Shown one piece after another: positions 16,032 to 26,247 of a stretch of 64,000 nt of DNA (its first letter is position 1; the number at the start of each line of letters is the position of its first letter). The DNA comes from SELP01 sp035969385 (GTDB taxonomy: Bacteria; Pseudomonadota; Alphaproteobacteria; Rhodobacterales; Rhodobacteraceae), in NCBI RefSeq assembly GCF_035969385.1, contig NZ_JAYKKJ010000006.1, positions 124,001 to 188,000 on the forward strand. The letters are read 5' to 3'. Both the position numbers and the translations under genes were made by a program. The notes under the pieces were generated by a model. It saw only the letters and a program-made list of their open reading frames with translations, was not told the origin of the DNA and searched no databases.

Positions 16032-16101
16032 GGTGGGTCAAGACCCACCTTACACTACGGCCGACGGCCAGATGCAGCCGTAGGGTAGGTTATGACCCAC
16101 C
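16032..16101. repeat. Pair of GGTGGGTY palindromes between convergent genes
   Basis: A perfect copy GGTGGGTCAAGACCCACC at 16032-16049 and a degenerate copy GGTAGGTTATGACCCACC at 16084-16101. The second ends two bases before the stop of the minus-strand VWA gene. The IalB-like gene lies on the other side. Confidence 0.85.
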
Positions 16102-16102
16102 C

Positions 16103-17290
16103 TTAGCGCGACAGCGCCCGCATCCCCCGGTCGATCCCTTCCAGCGTCATCGGAACCATCCGGTCCTCGCCAAAGATCTGCTGGATCATCTTCACCGACT
16201 GGGTGTATCGCCACATCCGTTCCGGCAGCGGGTTGATCCAAAGGTGCCCCGGCCATTGGTCCCGGGCGCGCGACAGCCAGACCTCGCCCGCCTCCTCGTT
16301 CCAATGTTCGTTGGCCCCGCCGGCAAAGGCGATCTCGTAGGGGGACATCGACGCATCGCCGACGAAGATGCATTGGTAGTCCGGGCCATAGGTCCGCAGC
16401 ACGTCCCAGGTGGGGGTCTGTTCGTTCCAGCGCCGGGCGTTGTCCTTCCACACCCCCTCATACAGGCAGTTGTGAAAGTAATAGTGTTCCAGATGCTTGA
16501 ATTCGGCGCGGGCGGCGCTGAACAGTTCCTCGACCAGCTTGATATGCGGGTCCATTGATCCGCCCACGTCAAGGAACAGCAGGACCTTGACCGCGTTGCG
16601 CCGTTCGGGCCGGGTTTTCACGTCCAGATAGCCTTGTTCGGCGGTGGCCCGGATTGTGCCGTGCAGGTCCAACTCTTCGGCCGCGCCGTCGCGGGCCCAT
16701 TTGCGCAGCCGCTTCAGCGCCACCTTGATATTGCGGGTGCCCAGCTCAACGTCGCCGTCAAGGTTCCTGAATTCCCGCTTGTCCCAGACCTTGACCGCGC
16801 GTTGGTGGCGGCTTTCCTTCTGGCCGATGCGGATGCCTTCGGGGTTGTAGCCATAGGCGCCAAAGGGGGATGTCCCGGCGGTGCCGATCCACTTGTTGCC
16901 GCCCTGATGGCGGCCCTTCTGGTCTTTCAGACGTTCGCGCAGGGTTTCCATCAGCTTGTCAAAGCCGCCGAGCGCCTCGATCTCGGCCTTTTCCTCGGCG
17001 CTCAAGAACTTCTCGGCCAGTTTTTCCAGCCATTCTGCGGGCAGGTCCACGGCCTCCAGCACCTGTTCAGTGCTGATCTGTTCCAGCCCGTCGAAGGTTG
17101 CGGCAAAGGCCCGGTCGAACCGGTCGATGTTGCGTTCGTCCTTCACCATTGCCGTGCGGGCAAGGTAGTAAAACGCCTCGATATCATAGGTGGCCAGACC
17201 CGCCTTCACCCCTTCGAGAAACCCAAGGTATTCGCGCAGCGACACCGGCACGCCGCCCGACCGCAGGTTTTCGAAAAAGGGCAGGAACAT
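16103..17290 (-). CDS. CoxE/VWA-domain protein with variant MIDAS motif
   Basis: Cytoplasmic protein of 395 residues of the vWA/CoxE-like family. The N-terminal half is helical (SLREYLGFLEGVKAGLATYD is typical), with an Arg-rich middle, and the C-terminal half holds the von Willebrand A domain. Its metal-site motif reads DVGGS at 241-245, where the canonical form is D-x-S-x-S, so the first serine is replaced by glycine. CoxE-type proteins work with MoxR AAA+ ATPases in metalloenzyme maturation; no MoxR gene is in the window. ATG at 17290 gives the family N-terminus MFLPFFENLRSGGVPVS. Confidence 0.88.
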   Translation of the reverse strand: MFLPFFENLRSGGVPVSLREYLGFLEGVKAGLATYDIEAFYYLARTAMVKDERNIDRFDRAFAATFDGLEQISTEQVLEAVDLPAEWLEKLAEKFLSAEEKAEIEALGGFDKLMETLRERLKDQKGRHQGGNKWIGTAGTSPFGAYGYNPEGIRIGQKESRHQRAVKVWDKREFRNLDGDVELGTRNIKVALKRLRKWARDGAAEELDLHGTIRATAEQGYLDVKTRPERRNAVKVLLFLDVGGSMDPHIKLVEELFSAARAEFKHLEHYYFHNCLYEGVWKDNARRWNEQTPTWDVLRTYGPDYQCIFVGDASMSPYEIAFAGGANEHWNEEAGEVWLSRARDQWPGHLWINPLPERMWRYTQSVKMIQQIFGEDRMVPMTLEGIDRGMRALSR

Positions 17291-17301
17291 CGGCCCCGCG
17301 C

Positions 17302-17472
17302 CTAGCGCATGGACCGATCGATGAAGAGCAACAGGAACAGTCCGATCACCCCACCGATCATGGCAAAGACAGCGGCCCATTGCAGAAGGTCAGCCAGCTT
17401 GCCGCCCTTCATTCGCGCCCGAAGCGCCCCAAGAATTGCCCCGGCCAGAAGGCCAATCAGCGGATAGATCAT
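17302..17472 (-). CDS. Small two-helix membrane protein
   Basis: A 56-residue protein, MIYPLIGLLAGAILGALRAR onward, with two hydrophobic segments (about 3-17 and 33-51) separated by a basic loop RARMKGGK, and ending in DRSMR. It sits between the DUF2927 lipoprotein gene (15 bp upstream) and the VWA gene (12 bp downstream), all on the minus strand, so it is probably part of that operon. Relatives in Roseobacter genomes are, from memory, sometimes labelled apolipoprotein acyltransferase, but the protein is far too short for that enzyme, and I assign no function. Confidence 0.75.
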   Translation of the reverse strand: MIYPLIGLLAGAILGALRARMKGGKLADLLQWAAVFAMIGGVIGLFLLLFIDRSMR

Positions 17473-17486
17473 CTGGACAGTGGTCC

Positions 17487-18845
17487 CTAGCTTCTCCGGC
17501 CCGGGTTGAGCGAGGCGACTTCGCGCAGGCGGGCCCGGACGTTGCGTTCAGAGCCAAAGCCGTAACGCGCCCAGCCCAGACTGTCCAGACGCACGGCCCG
17601 CGCCTCATCCGCGCGGCCCATAAGGTCCAGCGCTTCGGCCTTGAACATCATCAGGGTCGCCAGTAGGGCCGCGTTTTCGTGGTCGCGAGCGATTGGGATC
17701 GCCTCATCCACGATGGCCAGCGTGCGGTTTCCATCGCCTGCCGACAGGGTATAGGCCGCCAGCTGGACCGCGACATGCGCCGTGTGCAGCCGGGTTTCAT
17801 AGGACCGGCGATAGGCCCGGTCGGCCGCCTGGAACGCGCCACGGGCAAGGTTGGCGTCATTGCCGACCTGCAACCGCCCATAGGCGAACAGGGCAAAGCC
17901 TTCGCGGGTGCCGTGCCAATTGAAGGCGCGGCCAAGGTTGATCGCCTGTTCCGCGGCCTGTCGCCGCCGCGTGGGCGATGCCCCCGGTGACAGGGCGGTT
18001 TCGATCGCGTCGATCCAGTCGCGGCTGGTGTCGTTCATCGGACGGCCATAACCGATTTCGCCCGACGGGTTCAGCCGGGCCAGAAGCGCGGGCAGACGCG
18101 CCGCGACCTCGCCCCGGGTCATGCCGTTGCGCAGTTCGGGCGCATAGTAGGCCCGCAGGACCAGCATGTCGAAGCTGGTCAGAACCGCGTGGATATTGTC
18201 ATCGTTGAAGACGCTGTCTGGCAGCCGGTAAAGATCGTTCAGCGGGCCAAGCGCTTGGGCGATTTCTTCGTGCAGACAGTCGCGGATTTCCTGCGGCGCC
18301 ACGTCGGAGGGGACAAAGACCGTGGCCCTGTCGCGCCGTTCCAGCGTGGTCCAGTCGACCTGCGGGGTCCGGCGGAAGGCCTTGTATTCGTCCCAATTGG
18401 ACACGCGCGGCACAACGAAACAGGCGGCGCGCGGAACAGCGCGCTGCAATTCCTCGCGCGGGATGGCCTGCACGGTGATCGACGCGGCACCGGCGCCGGT
18501 CATGAAGATGTCGATCCCGGCCTCGGCCCGGAAGCGGGACAGAAGGCCGCGCAGGTCGGGCACAAGGGTGCCGGGGACGTCACCGATGACCCGCACGCTG
18601 ATCGGCCCTTCGAACCGGGTCAGGCGCGGCACCGGACGGCCGCTTTCCATGCGGAACGCAAGATCAAGGAAATCCTGGGCAATCTCGGAATTGGCGCGGG
18701 TGGCGGTGATGACCCGAGCCGCTGCAAAGGATCGCATCGGCGGCAGGGTATCTTCCTGCACCACGTTGCGCGTGGGCGGGGCGTTCTGGGGCATGGGCGC
18801 ACAGGCGCTCAGGGCAGCAATGGCGGCGACGGCAAGTTTTCTCAT
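17487..18845 (-). CDS. DUF2927 lipoprotein
   Basis: Predicted lipoprotein of 452 residues: MRKLAVAAIAALSAC places a lipobox (LSAC) with the acylated cysteine at 15. A DUF2927 domain follows (RFEGPISVRVIGD, DVAPQEIRDCLHEEIAQALG, DSVFNDDN), and the C-terminal third is helical with TPR-like spacing. Function unknown; the HEEIAQ segment recalls a zinc-peptidase helix but E-E in place of H-E-x-x-H leaves metal binding unproven. The start at ATG 18845 is set by the lipobox. First gene of a probable three-gene minus-strand unit with the small membrane protein and the VWA protein. Confidence 0.85.
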   Translation of the reverse strand: MRKLAVAAIAALSACAPMPQNAPPTRNVVQEDTLPPMRSFAAARVITATRANSEIAQDFLDLAFRMESGRPVPRLTRFEGPISVRVIGDVPGTLVPDLRGLLSRFRAEAGIDIFMTGAGAASITVQAIPREELQRAVPRAACFVVPRVSNWDEYKAFRRTPQVDWTTLERRDRATVFVPSDVAPQEIRDCLHEEIAQALGPLNDLYRLPDSVFNDDNIHAVLTSFDMLVLRAYYAPELRNGMTRGEVAARLPALLARLNPSGEIGYGRPMNDTSRDWIDAIETALSPGASPTRRRQAAEQAINLGRAFNWHGTREGFALFAYGRLQVGNDANLARGAFQAADRAYRRSYETRLHTAHVAVQLAAYTLSAGDGNRTLAIVDEAIPIARDHENAALLATLMMFKAEALDLMGRADEARAVRLDSLGWARYGFGSERNVRARLREVASLNPGRRS

Positions 18846-19212
18846 GCCACCACCTGCCCTGCCGCTGCGGCGGGCCACATCTGAAATCGGTCACGTCGCG
18901 CCGTGCCCGCCCCGACAGAGGGCCGGGCGAAGTGGCGTTGGATGTCGACCGGCATGTTTGCCTTGGTCAAGTCCTGTCTCCTTACTGCTCACCTTGCCGT
19001 CCTGCCAACGGAGTGAGGCCGCAAGACGAACCAATCGGGGCAATCCAACGGCATTGTTGCGACAGCGTGGAGTAAACCGCCGGGACGGGGCGAAATCACC
19101 CGCCCGATGCCCCGCCCCCACAATTATCCGGCGACCGTGGCCGGAAGGACTCAGCCGCATTGTGGCGGGGTGTTCCCTCACCGCTAGATATGGGAAATCC
19201 GGCGACTTGGGG
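18846..19212. other. 367-bp intergenic region with nothing recognised
   Basis: Lies between the DUF2927 and DUF1223 genes, both on the minus strand. I see no credible gene, no strong hairpin with a T run, and none of the window's palindromes. It presumably holds the promoter of the DUF2927 gene. Confidence 0.5.
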
Positions 19213-19917
19213 TCAGTTCGGCAGGCGCGCGGCGGCCAGAATGGGCCCCTGCCCGTCTTCCTGAATCAGGACGACCGCATGTTGCCCCTGCGCAGGTGGC
19301 AGGGTCAGGGTCAGGGGGGCGCGTCCCGTCCAACGTTCAACAATCTGCCAGCCGGTGACGATATTGGCATAGGCCAGCGTGCGGCCCGCATTTTCGCCGC
19401 GCCGGATCTCGACCTCGACCATGGGAAGGTAGCTGACGATCTGGACCACGGCGTTGCGCGGTGCGCCCTCGTGCCAGGTGGCGGACAGATGGACCCGCCC
19501 GCCGGACCGGCGCAGGTCGATGGTGACGGGATCGGACTGTTGGTCATGGGCGCGGATCAGGTCCATCAGGTCCATCCCCTTTGCCCCGACCACGTGGTCG
19601 ACCCCACCCACAACGAATTGCGGGGTGTAGACGGTATTGGCCCCGGCAGCGCGGGCATAGCGGTGCTGTCGCGCGGTCCAGGCTGGGCTGCCGAAACTAT
19701 CGGCCCAGCCGATGTAGTCCCAGTAGTCCACGTGCAGCGCCAGCGCGATGATATCGTCGCGCCTGGCCATCTCGGCCAGCATTTCATCGGCAGGCGGGCA
19801 GGACGAACAGCCCTGCGAGGTGAACAGTTCTACCACCACCGGCGAATCTTCAGCCATGGCACCACCCGCGATGGCGGTTGCCCCTGCGACAAGAATGGCC
19901 CGAATGGTCTGTATCAT
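19213..19917 (-). CDS. DUF1223 thioredoxin-like exported protein
   Basis: Secreted thioredoxin-fold protein of 234 residues. After a signal peptide (about 1-22, ending GGAMA) comes VVVELFTSQGCSSCPPADEM with a C37-x-x-C40 motif, then the DUF1223 hallmarks ALHVDYWDYIGWADSFGSPAWTARQ and YTPQFVVGG. Such proteins are assumed to act in thiol-disulfide chemistry outside the cytoplasm; no substrate is known. ATG at 19917 is chosen because it places the signal peptide at the N-terminus. Single gene, divergent from acnA. Confidence 0.9.
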   Translation of the reverse strand: MIQTIRAILVAGATAIAGGAMAEDSPVVVELFTSQGCSSCPPADEMLAEMARRDDIIALALHVDYWDYIGWADSFGSPAWTARQHRYARAAGANTVYTPQFVVGGVDHVVGAKGMDLMDLIRAHDQQSDPVTIDLRRSGGRVHLSATWHEGAPRNAVVQIVSYLPMVEVEIRRGENAGRTLAYANIVTGWQIVERWTGRAPLTLTLPPAQGQHAVVLIQEDGQGPILAAARLPN

Positions 19918-20061
19918 ATCTCTAGCGTCCCGGCGGTTGTGCCCTTGCCCATCATGGGGCGCATCAAGGCTTAGACCAAGCCCGCTGTAATGGCCAATCA
20001 ACCAATTGCGAGAGCGGCGCGAGGTTGTGCCCCTCTGCGGTTTACGCCCGATTCACCTCGC

Positions 20062-20091
20062 TTGCGCAAAATTGTGCACAATGGTATACAA
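20062..20091 (+). promoter_or_regulatory. acnA promoter with two overlapping operator-like palindromes
   Basis: TTGCGC (20062-20067), 17-base spacer, TATACA (20085-20090). The spacer contains the perfect 12-bp palindrome ATTGTGCACAAT (20071-20082), and the -10 box is inside TGGTATACAA (20082-20091). Both match the T-x-G-T-x-x-A-C-x-A pattern bound by many FadR-type GntR repressors. The untranslated leader to ATG 20193 would be about 95 bases. Confidence 0.5.
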
Positions 20092-20192
20092 AAAGGGCCT
20101 CACCCCCTTGATTGCCCGTCTGGCATGGTGCAGAAGCATGCCGACGCCCGCGCAAGACCCGGGCCATCCGCCACCAAAAGGGAGCCTCCCCG

Positions 20193-22880
<2,688 letters not shown>

Positions 22881-22900
22881 CCCGCCGGGACAGAACAGGA

Positions 22901-22926
22901 AAAGGCCGCCTCTAGGGCGGCCTTTT
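22901..22926 (+). terminator. Terminator after acnA
   Basis: AAAGGCCGCC, short loop, GGCGGCC then TTTTT: stem arms at about 22904-22910 and 22916-22922, 20 bp after the acnA stop. It lies just ahead of the second composite repeat. Confidence 0.8.
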
Positions 22927-22930
22927 TCGT

Positions 22931-23129
22931 TTGGGGGGCGGTGGGTTAAAACCCACCTTACGTGAGGGGCTCTGCCCCTCTGGCCCGTTCCGGGCCATTC
23001 ACCCCGGGATATTTATTGACCCAAAAAAGGGGCCGGACTCAGCATCCATTCTTCTTTGGATTCCAAGCATCCTCTGGGGATCCGGGGGGCGAAGCGCCCC
23101 CGGGTAAGGTGGGTCTTGACCCACCGCCC
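22931..23129. repeat. Composite intergenic palindromic element, copy 2
   Basis: Lies between the acnA terminator and the convergent ccmG gene. Same order of parts as copy 1: GGTGGGTTAAAACCCACC (22940-22957), GAGGGGCTCTGCCCCTC, CACCCCGGGATATTT, an inner divergent stretch, ATCCTCTGGGG, GGGGGCGAAGCGCCCCC, and GGTGGGTCTTGACCCACC (23108-23125). The inner part has diverged most (TTGACCCAAAAAAGGGGCC here). Confidence 0.9.
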
Positions 23130-23672
23130 CTAATTGCCCCCTAGCGCCTTTTCCAGTTCCGGGCGGAACCGCTGTTCGTAGTCGTCCCCAACAAGCGCGC
23201 CCTGAAACCGGTATAGGATCGTTCCCTCGCCATCGACGATGAAGGTTTCCGGCGGGGCGGTGACCCCCCAGTCAATCGAGGTCCGCCGCCGGGGGTCGAA
23301 GCCGTGGGCGAAGAACGGGTCGCCTTCTTCCGCCAGATAGGTCATCGCGTTGCCCTGCTGGTCGGCGAAATTAATGCCCGCGATGCGAAAGCCCTCGGCC
23401 TCCAGTGCCTCCAGCGTCGGATGTTCGGCCCGGCAGGGACCGCACCAGCTGGCCCAGAAGTTCACCAGCGTCAGATCGCCCCCGCGCAGGTCCGCATCAG
23501 TCAAGAGCGGCTTACCCGGCAGCCCCTCGGGCGCGACAGCGGGGGCCTCCTGCCCGATCAGGGCCGAGGGCAGGTCTTCTTCGTTCCCCCAGTAAAGCCC
23601 GCCAATGGCAAGCCCGGCCACGGCGGCGAAGATGATGGGGGGCAAAAGGACGAGTGGCGAGACCTTAGCCAT
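23130..23672 (-). CDS. ccmG: Cytochrome c biogenesis thiol:disulfide protein
   Basis: Membrane-anchored periplasmic thioredoxin (also called DsbE) of 180 residues that helps reduce apocytochrome c before haem attachment. One N-terminal helix (about 6-28), then the active site FWASWCGPC with C77 and C80, AGINFADQQGNA as in other CcmG proteins, and the cis-proline segment APPETFIVDGEG. The start overlaps the end of ccmD by 8 bp. Last gene of the yajC-to-ccmG run. Confidence 0.94.
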   Translation of the reverse strand: MAKVSPLVLLPPIIFAAVAGLAIGGLYWGNEEDLPSALIGQEAPAVAPEGLPGKPLLTDADLRGGDLTLVNFWASWCGPCRAEHPTLEALEAEGFRIAGINFADQQGNAMTYLAEEGDPFFAHGFDPRRRTSIDWGVTAPPETFIVDGEGTILYRFQGALVGDDYEQRFRPELEKALGGN

Positions 23673-23811
23673 CGGTCTTCTCCGCCCGGTCGAGCCGCGC
23701 CTTGGCAGCGCGCGCCTGCATCAGGCTGACCACGATCAGCGCCAGCAACAGCCCCACCGTCACTCCGTAGGAGGCCCAGACGTGAAAGGTATGTTTCCCG
23801 AAATCCAGCAT
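23665..23811 (-). CDS. ccmD: Haem exporter protein CcmD
   Basis: Small membrane protein of 48 residues, one helix (about 13-31, ASYGVTVGLLLALIVVSL) followed by a basic cytoplasmic tail RAAKARLDRAEK. This is the standard CcmD shape; in system I maturation it assists release of haem-loaded CcmE from CcmABC. Too short for most gene callers, but its place is diagnostic: ATG at 23811 shares a base with the ccmC stop (TGATG), and the 3' end overlaps ccmG by 8 bp. Confidence 0.9.
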   Translation of the reverse strand: MLDFGKHTFHVWASYGVTVGLLLALIVVSLMQARAAKARLDRAEKTDG

Positions 23812-24545
23812 CACGATGCCCCCCGGTTTGCCCGCGCTTCCAGCGCCATCGCCCGCCGCAGCCGGATTAGCGCGTTGGTCCGGATCAGCACGAGCGCGAT
23901 GAAAAACAGAATGAACCCGCCCATCGACAGGACCGCAGGCCACCAGAAGGACGGGTCGATGTTGGTTTCCTTGTCGGCTGAGAAGGTGGCCGACTGGTGC
24001 AGCCCCTGCCCCCAGAAAATCGCGGCATAGCGCGACAGGACCGCGAAGACCGACCCGACGATGCACAGGACCGAGGTGAGGTCCGCGGCGGTGTCCTGAT
24101 CCTCGATCGCGGCCCAGAGCGCGATGTAGCCGAGGTAGAACAGGAACAGGATCAGGAAAGAGGTCAGGCGCGGCTCCCATGCCCACCACGTTCCCCATGT
24201 GGGTTGCCCCCAGATCGCCCCGGTGGCCAGACCGATCAGGGTCATCACCGCGCCGATGGGGGCCGCCGCCCGCGCGGCCAGCGCCGATACGTGATGCCGC
24301 CGCACCAGCCAGATCAGCGAGGTGACAAGCATCATGAACCAGGCGTTGATCGCCATCAGGACCGAGGGCACGTGCACGAAGAGGATCTTCACCGAATGTT
24401 CGAAATTCTCGGCGGCGGGCGTCAGGAACAGCCCCCAGCCAAGCCCGGCAAGGATCAGCCCGAAGGATGCCCAGGACACCCACGGAATGATCGGCGTTGT
24501 CGTCGCCATGAATTTCTTAGGGTTCGCGTATTCCCAGATCGACAT
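23811..24545 (-). CDS. ccmC: Haem exporter protein CcmC
   Basis: Integral membrane protein of 244 residues of the haem-handling family. It has the periplasmic tryptophan-rich motif WGQPTWGTWWAWEPRLT (112-128) and two candidate haem-ligand histidines, H58 in FVHVPS and H183 in GLHQSATF, matching the pair in E. coli CcmC. Six hydrophobic segments are visible. It loads haem onto CcmE. ATG at 24545 gives MSIWEYANPKKF, the usual start. Coupled to ccmD by TGATG; 16 bp after ccmB. Confidence 0.95.
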   Translation of the reverse strand: MSIWEYANPKKFMATTTPIIPWVSWASFGLILAGLGWGLFLTPAAENFEHSVKILFVHVPSVLMAINAWFMMLVTSLIWLVRRHHVSALAARAAAPIGAVMTLIGLATGAIWGQPTWGTWWAWEPRLTSFLILFLFYLGYIALWAAIEDQDTAADLTSVLCIVGSVFAVLSRYAAIFWGQGLHQSATFSADKETNIDPSFWWPAVLSMGGFILFFIALVLIRTNALIRLRRAMALEARANRGAS

Positions 24546-24561
24546 ATGGTCCTCGACAGGT

Positions 24562-25218
24562 TTAGCGCAGGTTGACCCGAAGGGCCGCCGCACTTGCAAA
24601 AGGCAAAAGCGCGAAGGCCCCCGCCGTGATCCCCGCCAACATGGTCAAAGGCACGGCGGTTGCCAAGCCCTCTGCCCCGCGACGAACGGCCTCTGCCCCG
24701 AAGATCAGGGTCGGCACATATAGCGGCAGCACCAGAAGCGACATCAAAAGCCCACCCCGCTTGATCCCCACCGTCAGCGCCGCGCCGAAAGTGCCGATCA
24801 TCGACAGCGCGGGCGTGCCAAGCGCGAGCGAGAAAAAGAGGAAGCCATAGGCCTCGGGCGCGAGATGCAGCAGGAAGCCAAGCGCCGGGGCGGCGAGTGT
24901 CAGCGGCAAGCCGGTGGTCAGCCAATGGGCCAGCGCTTTCATCAGCGCGGCCCCTTCCAGAGGCAGCGGCGAGGTGGCCAGCAGCGCGAGCGACCCGTCT
25001 TCGTGGTCCAGCGCGAAGATCCGGTCCAGCGACAGAAGCGCCGCGAGAAGCGCCGCGACCCACAGGATACCGGGCGCGATCCGGGTCAGGATATCCTGCT
25101 CGGGCCCCACGCCGAAGGGGACCAGCACCACGACAATCAGAAAGAAGGCCAGCCCAAGGCCAAACCCGCCCCCGGCCCGCACCGCCAGCCGCAAATCCCG
25201 GATCAGAAGCGCGATCAC
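24562..25218 (-). CDS. ccmB: Haem exporter protein CcmB
   Basis: Membrane subunit of the CcmAB ABC complex, 218 residues, with about six hydrophobic helices. Recognisable stretches are RDLRLAVRAGGG at the N-terminus, GILWVAALLAALLSLDRIF, the family's DHEDGSLALLATSPLPLE cytoplasmic loop, and PLYVPTLIFGAEAV. It works with CcmA and CcmC-D in releasing holo-CcmE for cytochrome c assembly. Its ATG overlaps the ccmA stop by 4 bp (ATGA). Confidence 0.94.
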   Translation of the reverse strand: MIALLIRDLRLAVRAGGGFGLGLAFFLIVVVLVPFGVGPEQDILTRIAPGILWVAALLAALLSLDRIFALDHEDGSLALLATSPLPLEGAALMKALAHWLTTGLPLTLAAPALGFLLHLAPEAYGFLFFSLALGTPALSMIGTFGAALTVGIKRGGLLMSLLVLPLYVPTLIFGAEAVRRGAEGLATAVPLTMLAGITAGAFALLPFASAAALRVNLR

Positions 25219-25835
25219 AGGAACGCCTCGTCACTGGCGCCGGACATGGTGGCAGAGGCCTTGAACGGGGTCAGGTCCAGGACCGGCGCGTCCAGCCCAA
25301 GGTCGATATGGGTGGCGATCACAGCGATGCCGCCCGCCGCCAGATGGGTCTCCCGCAGGTAGTCTGCAAAAAGCCCGACAGAGCGTGTGTCGAGCGACAC
25401 CGTCGGCTCGTCCAGAAACAGAACCTTGCGCCCGATCACCCCCAGCCGCGCCAGTCCCAGTCGCCGTTTCTGCCCGGCGGAGAGGGTTCCGGCGGCCCGC
25501 AGGCGCAGGGCGGTCAGATCAAAGGCGTCATAGACCGTGTCCGGGACGGCGCTGCCATACAGCTGCGCCCAGAAGGTGAGGTTTTCCTCGACAGTCAGCG
25601 TTGCCTTGATGCCGTCGGCGTGGCTGGCATAGGCGGCCTCTTCCTCGGGCAGGTCGATGGTGCCCGCCAGTGCCGGTTGCAGCCCGGCCAGCGTGCGTAG
25701 AAGGGTTGTCTTGCCGATCCCGTTCGGCCCGCGCAGGACAAGCGCCTGACCAGCGTCCACCGCAAAACTGACCCGGTCCAGAACGGGGATACCGCCACGG
25801 GCGCAGGACAGGTCAGTGACGGTCAGGCGTGTCAT
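25215..25835 (-). CDS. ccmA: Haem exporter ATP-binding protein CcmA
   Basis: ABC ATPase of 206 residues. Walker A is GPNGIGKTT, the signature is LSAGQKRRLGLARL (the CcmA-type variant with A and Q-K-R), Walker B is VLFLDEPTVSLD, and the switch histidine is in IATHIDL. It powers CcmAB. The chosen start is ATG at 25835 (MTRLTVTDLSCARGG); ATG at 25853 adds six residues. First of the tightly packed ccmABCDG genes and 37 bp behind the Mth938-like gene. Confidence 0.94.
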   Translation of the reverse strand: MTRLTVTDLSCARGGIPVLDRVSFAVDAGQALVLRGPNGIGKTTLLRTLAGLQPALAGTIDLPEEEAAYASHADGIKATLTVEENLTFWAQLYGSAVPDTVYDAFDLTALRLRAAGTLSAGQKRRLGLARLGVIGRKVLFLDEPTVSLDTRSVGLFADYLRETHLAAGGIAVIATHIDLGLDAPVLDLTPFKASATMSGASDEAFL

Positions 25836-25872
25836 GGTCTGGGCATACCCCATGCGCGTGGCCCCGGAAAGA

Positions 25873-26226
25873 TCAGACCGGGATCAGCGCCAATCCGACG
25901 CGGCGTCCTTCGGACAGAAGCACGTTGTAGGTGCGGCAGGCGGCGGGGCTGGCCATGGGTTCGATGGCCACCTCCGCCGCATCCAGATCGGCCTGAAAGC
26001 CCTTGGGCAGATAGGCCATATCGGCCCCGGTGCCGACAAAGATCACGTCGACGATGTCCTTGGCCGCGATCAGGGCTGCGGCATCCTCGAACCCGTCCCA
26101 GGGGGCGATGCCGTTGGGCAGAACGAGGATCGGCCCTTCATAGACCTGTCCCCCCATGCGAAAGAAGCCGGGGCCATAGCCTTCGACCGGAACCGCATCG
26201 GTATAGACAACCTCGTTCAGCCGCAT
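25873..26226 (-). CDS. Mth938-like domain protein
   Basis: Small soluble protein of 117 residues with the Mth938/NDUFAF3-like fold (DUF498). Typical segments: GYGPGFFRMGGQVYEGPILVLP, DVIFVGTGADMAYLPKG, and EPMASPAACRTYNVLLSEGR near the end. The mitochondrial relative NDUFAF3 is a complex I assembly factor; bacterial members often sit beside secD-secF, as here, but their function is not established. It follows secF by 21 bp on the same strand. Confidence 0.88.
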   Translation of the reverse strand: MRLNEVVYTDAVPVEGYGPGFFRMGGQVYEGPILVLPNGIAPWDGFEDAAALIAAKDIVDVIFVGTGADMAYLPKGFQADLDAAEVAIEPMASPAACRTYNVLLSEGRRVGLALIPV

Positions 26227-26247
26227 TGCCTTGCCCCCTGCCCGCGA

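Noticed and set aside
18891..19181. 96-codon minus-strand frame between the DUF2927 and DUF1223 genes
   Set aside because: No ribosome site, arginine-rich non-globular sequence and no domain; treated as non-coding.
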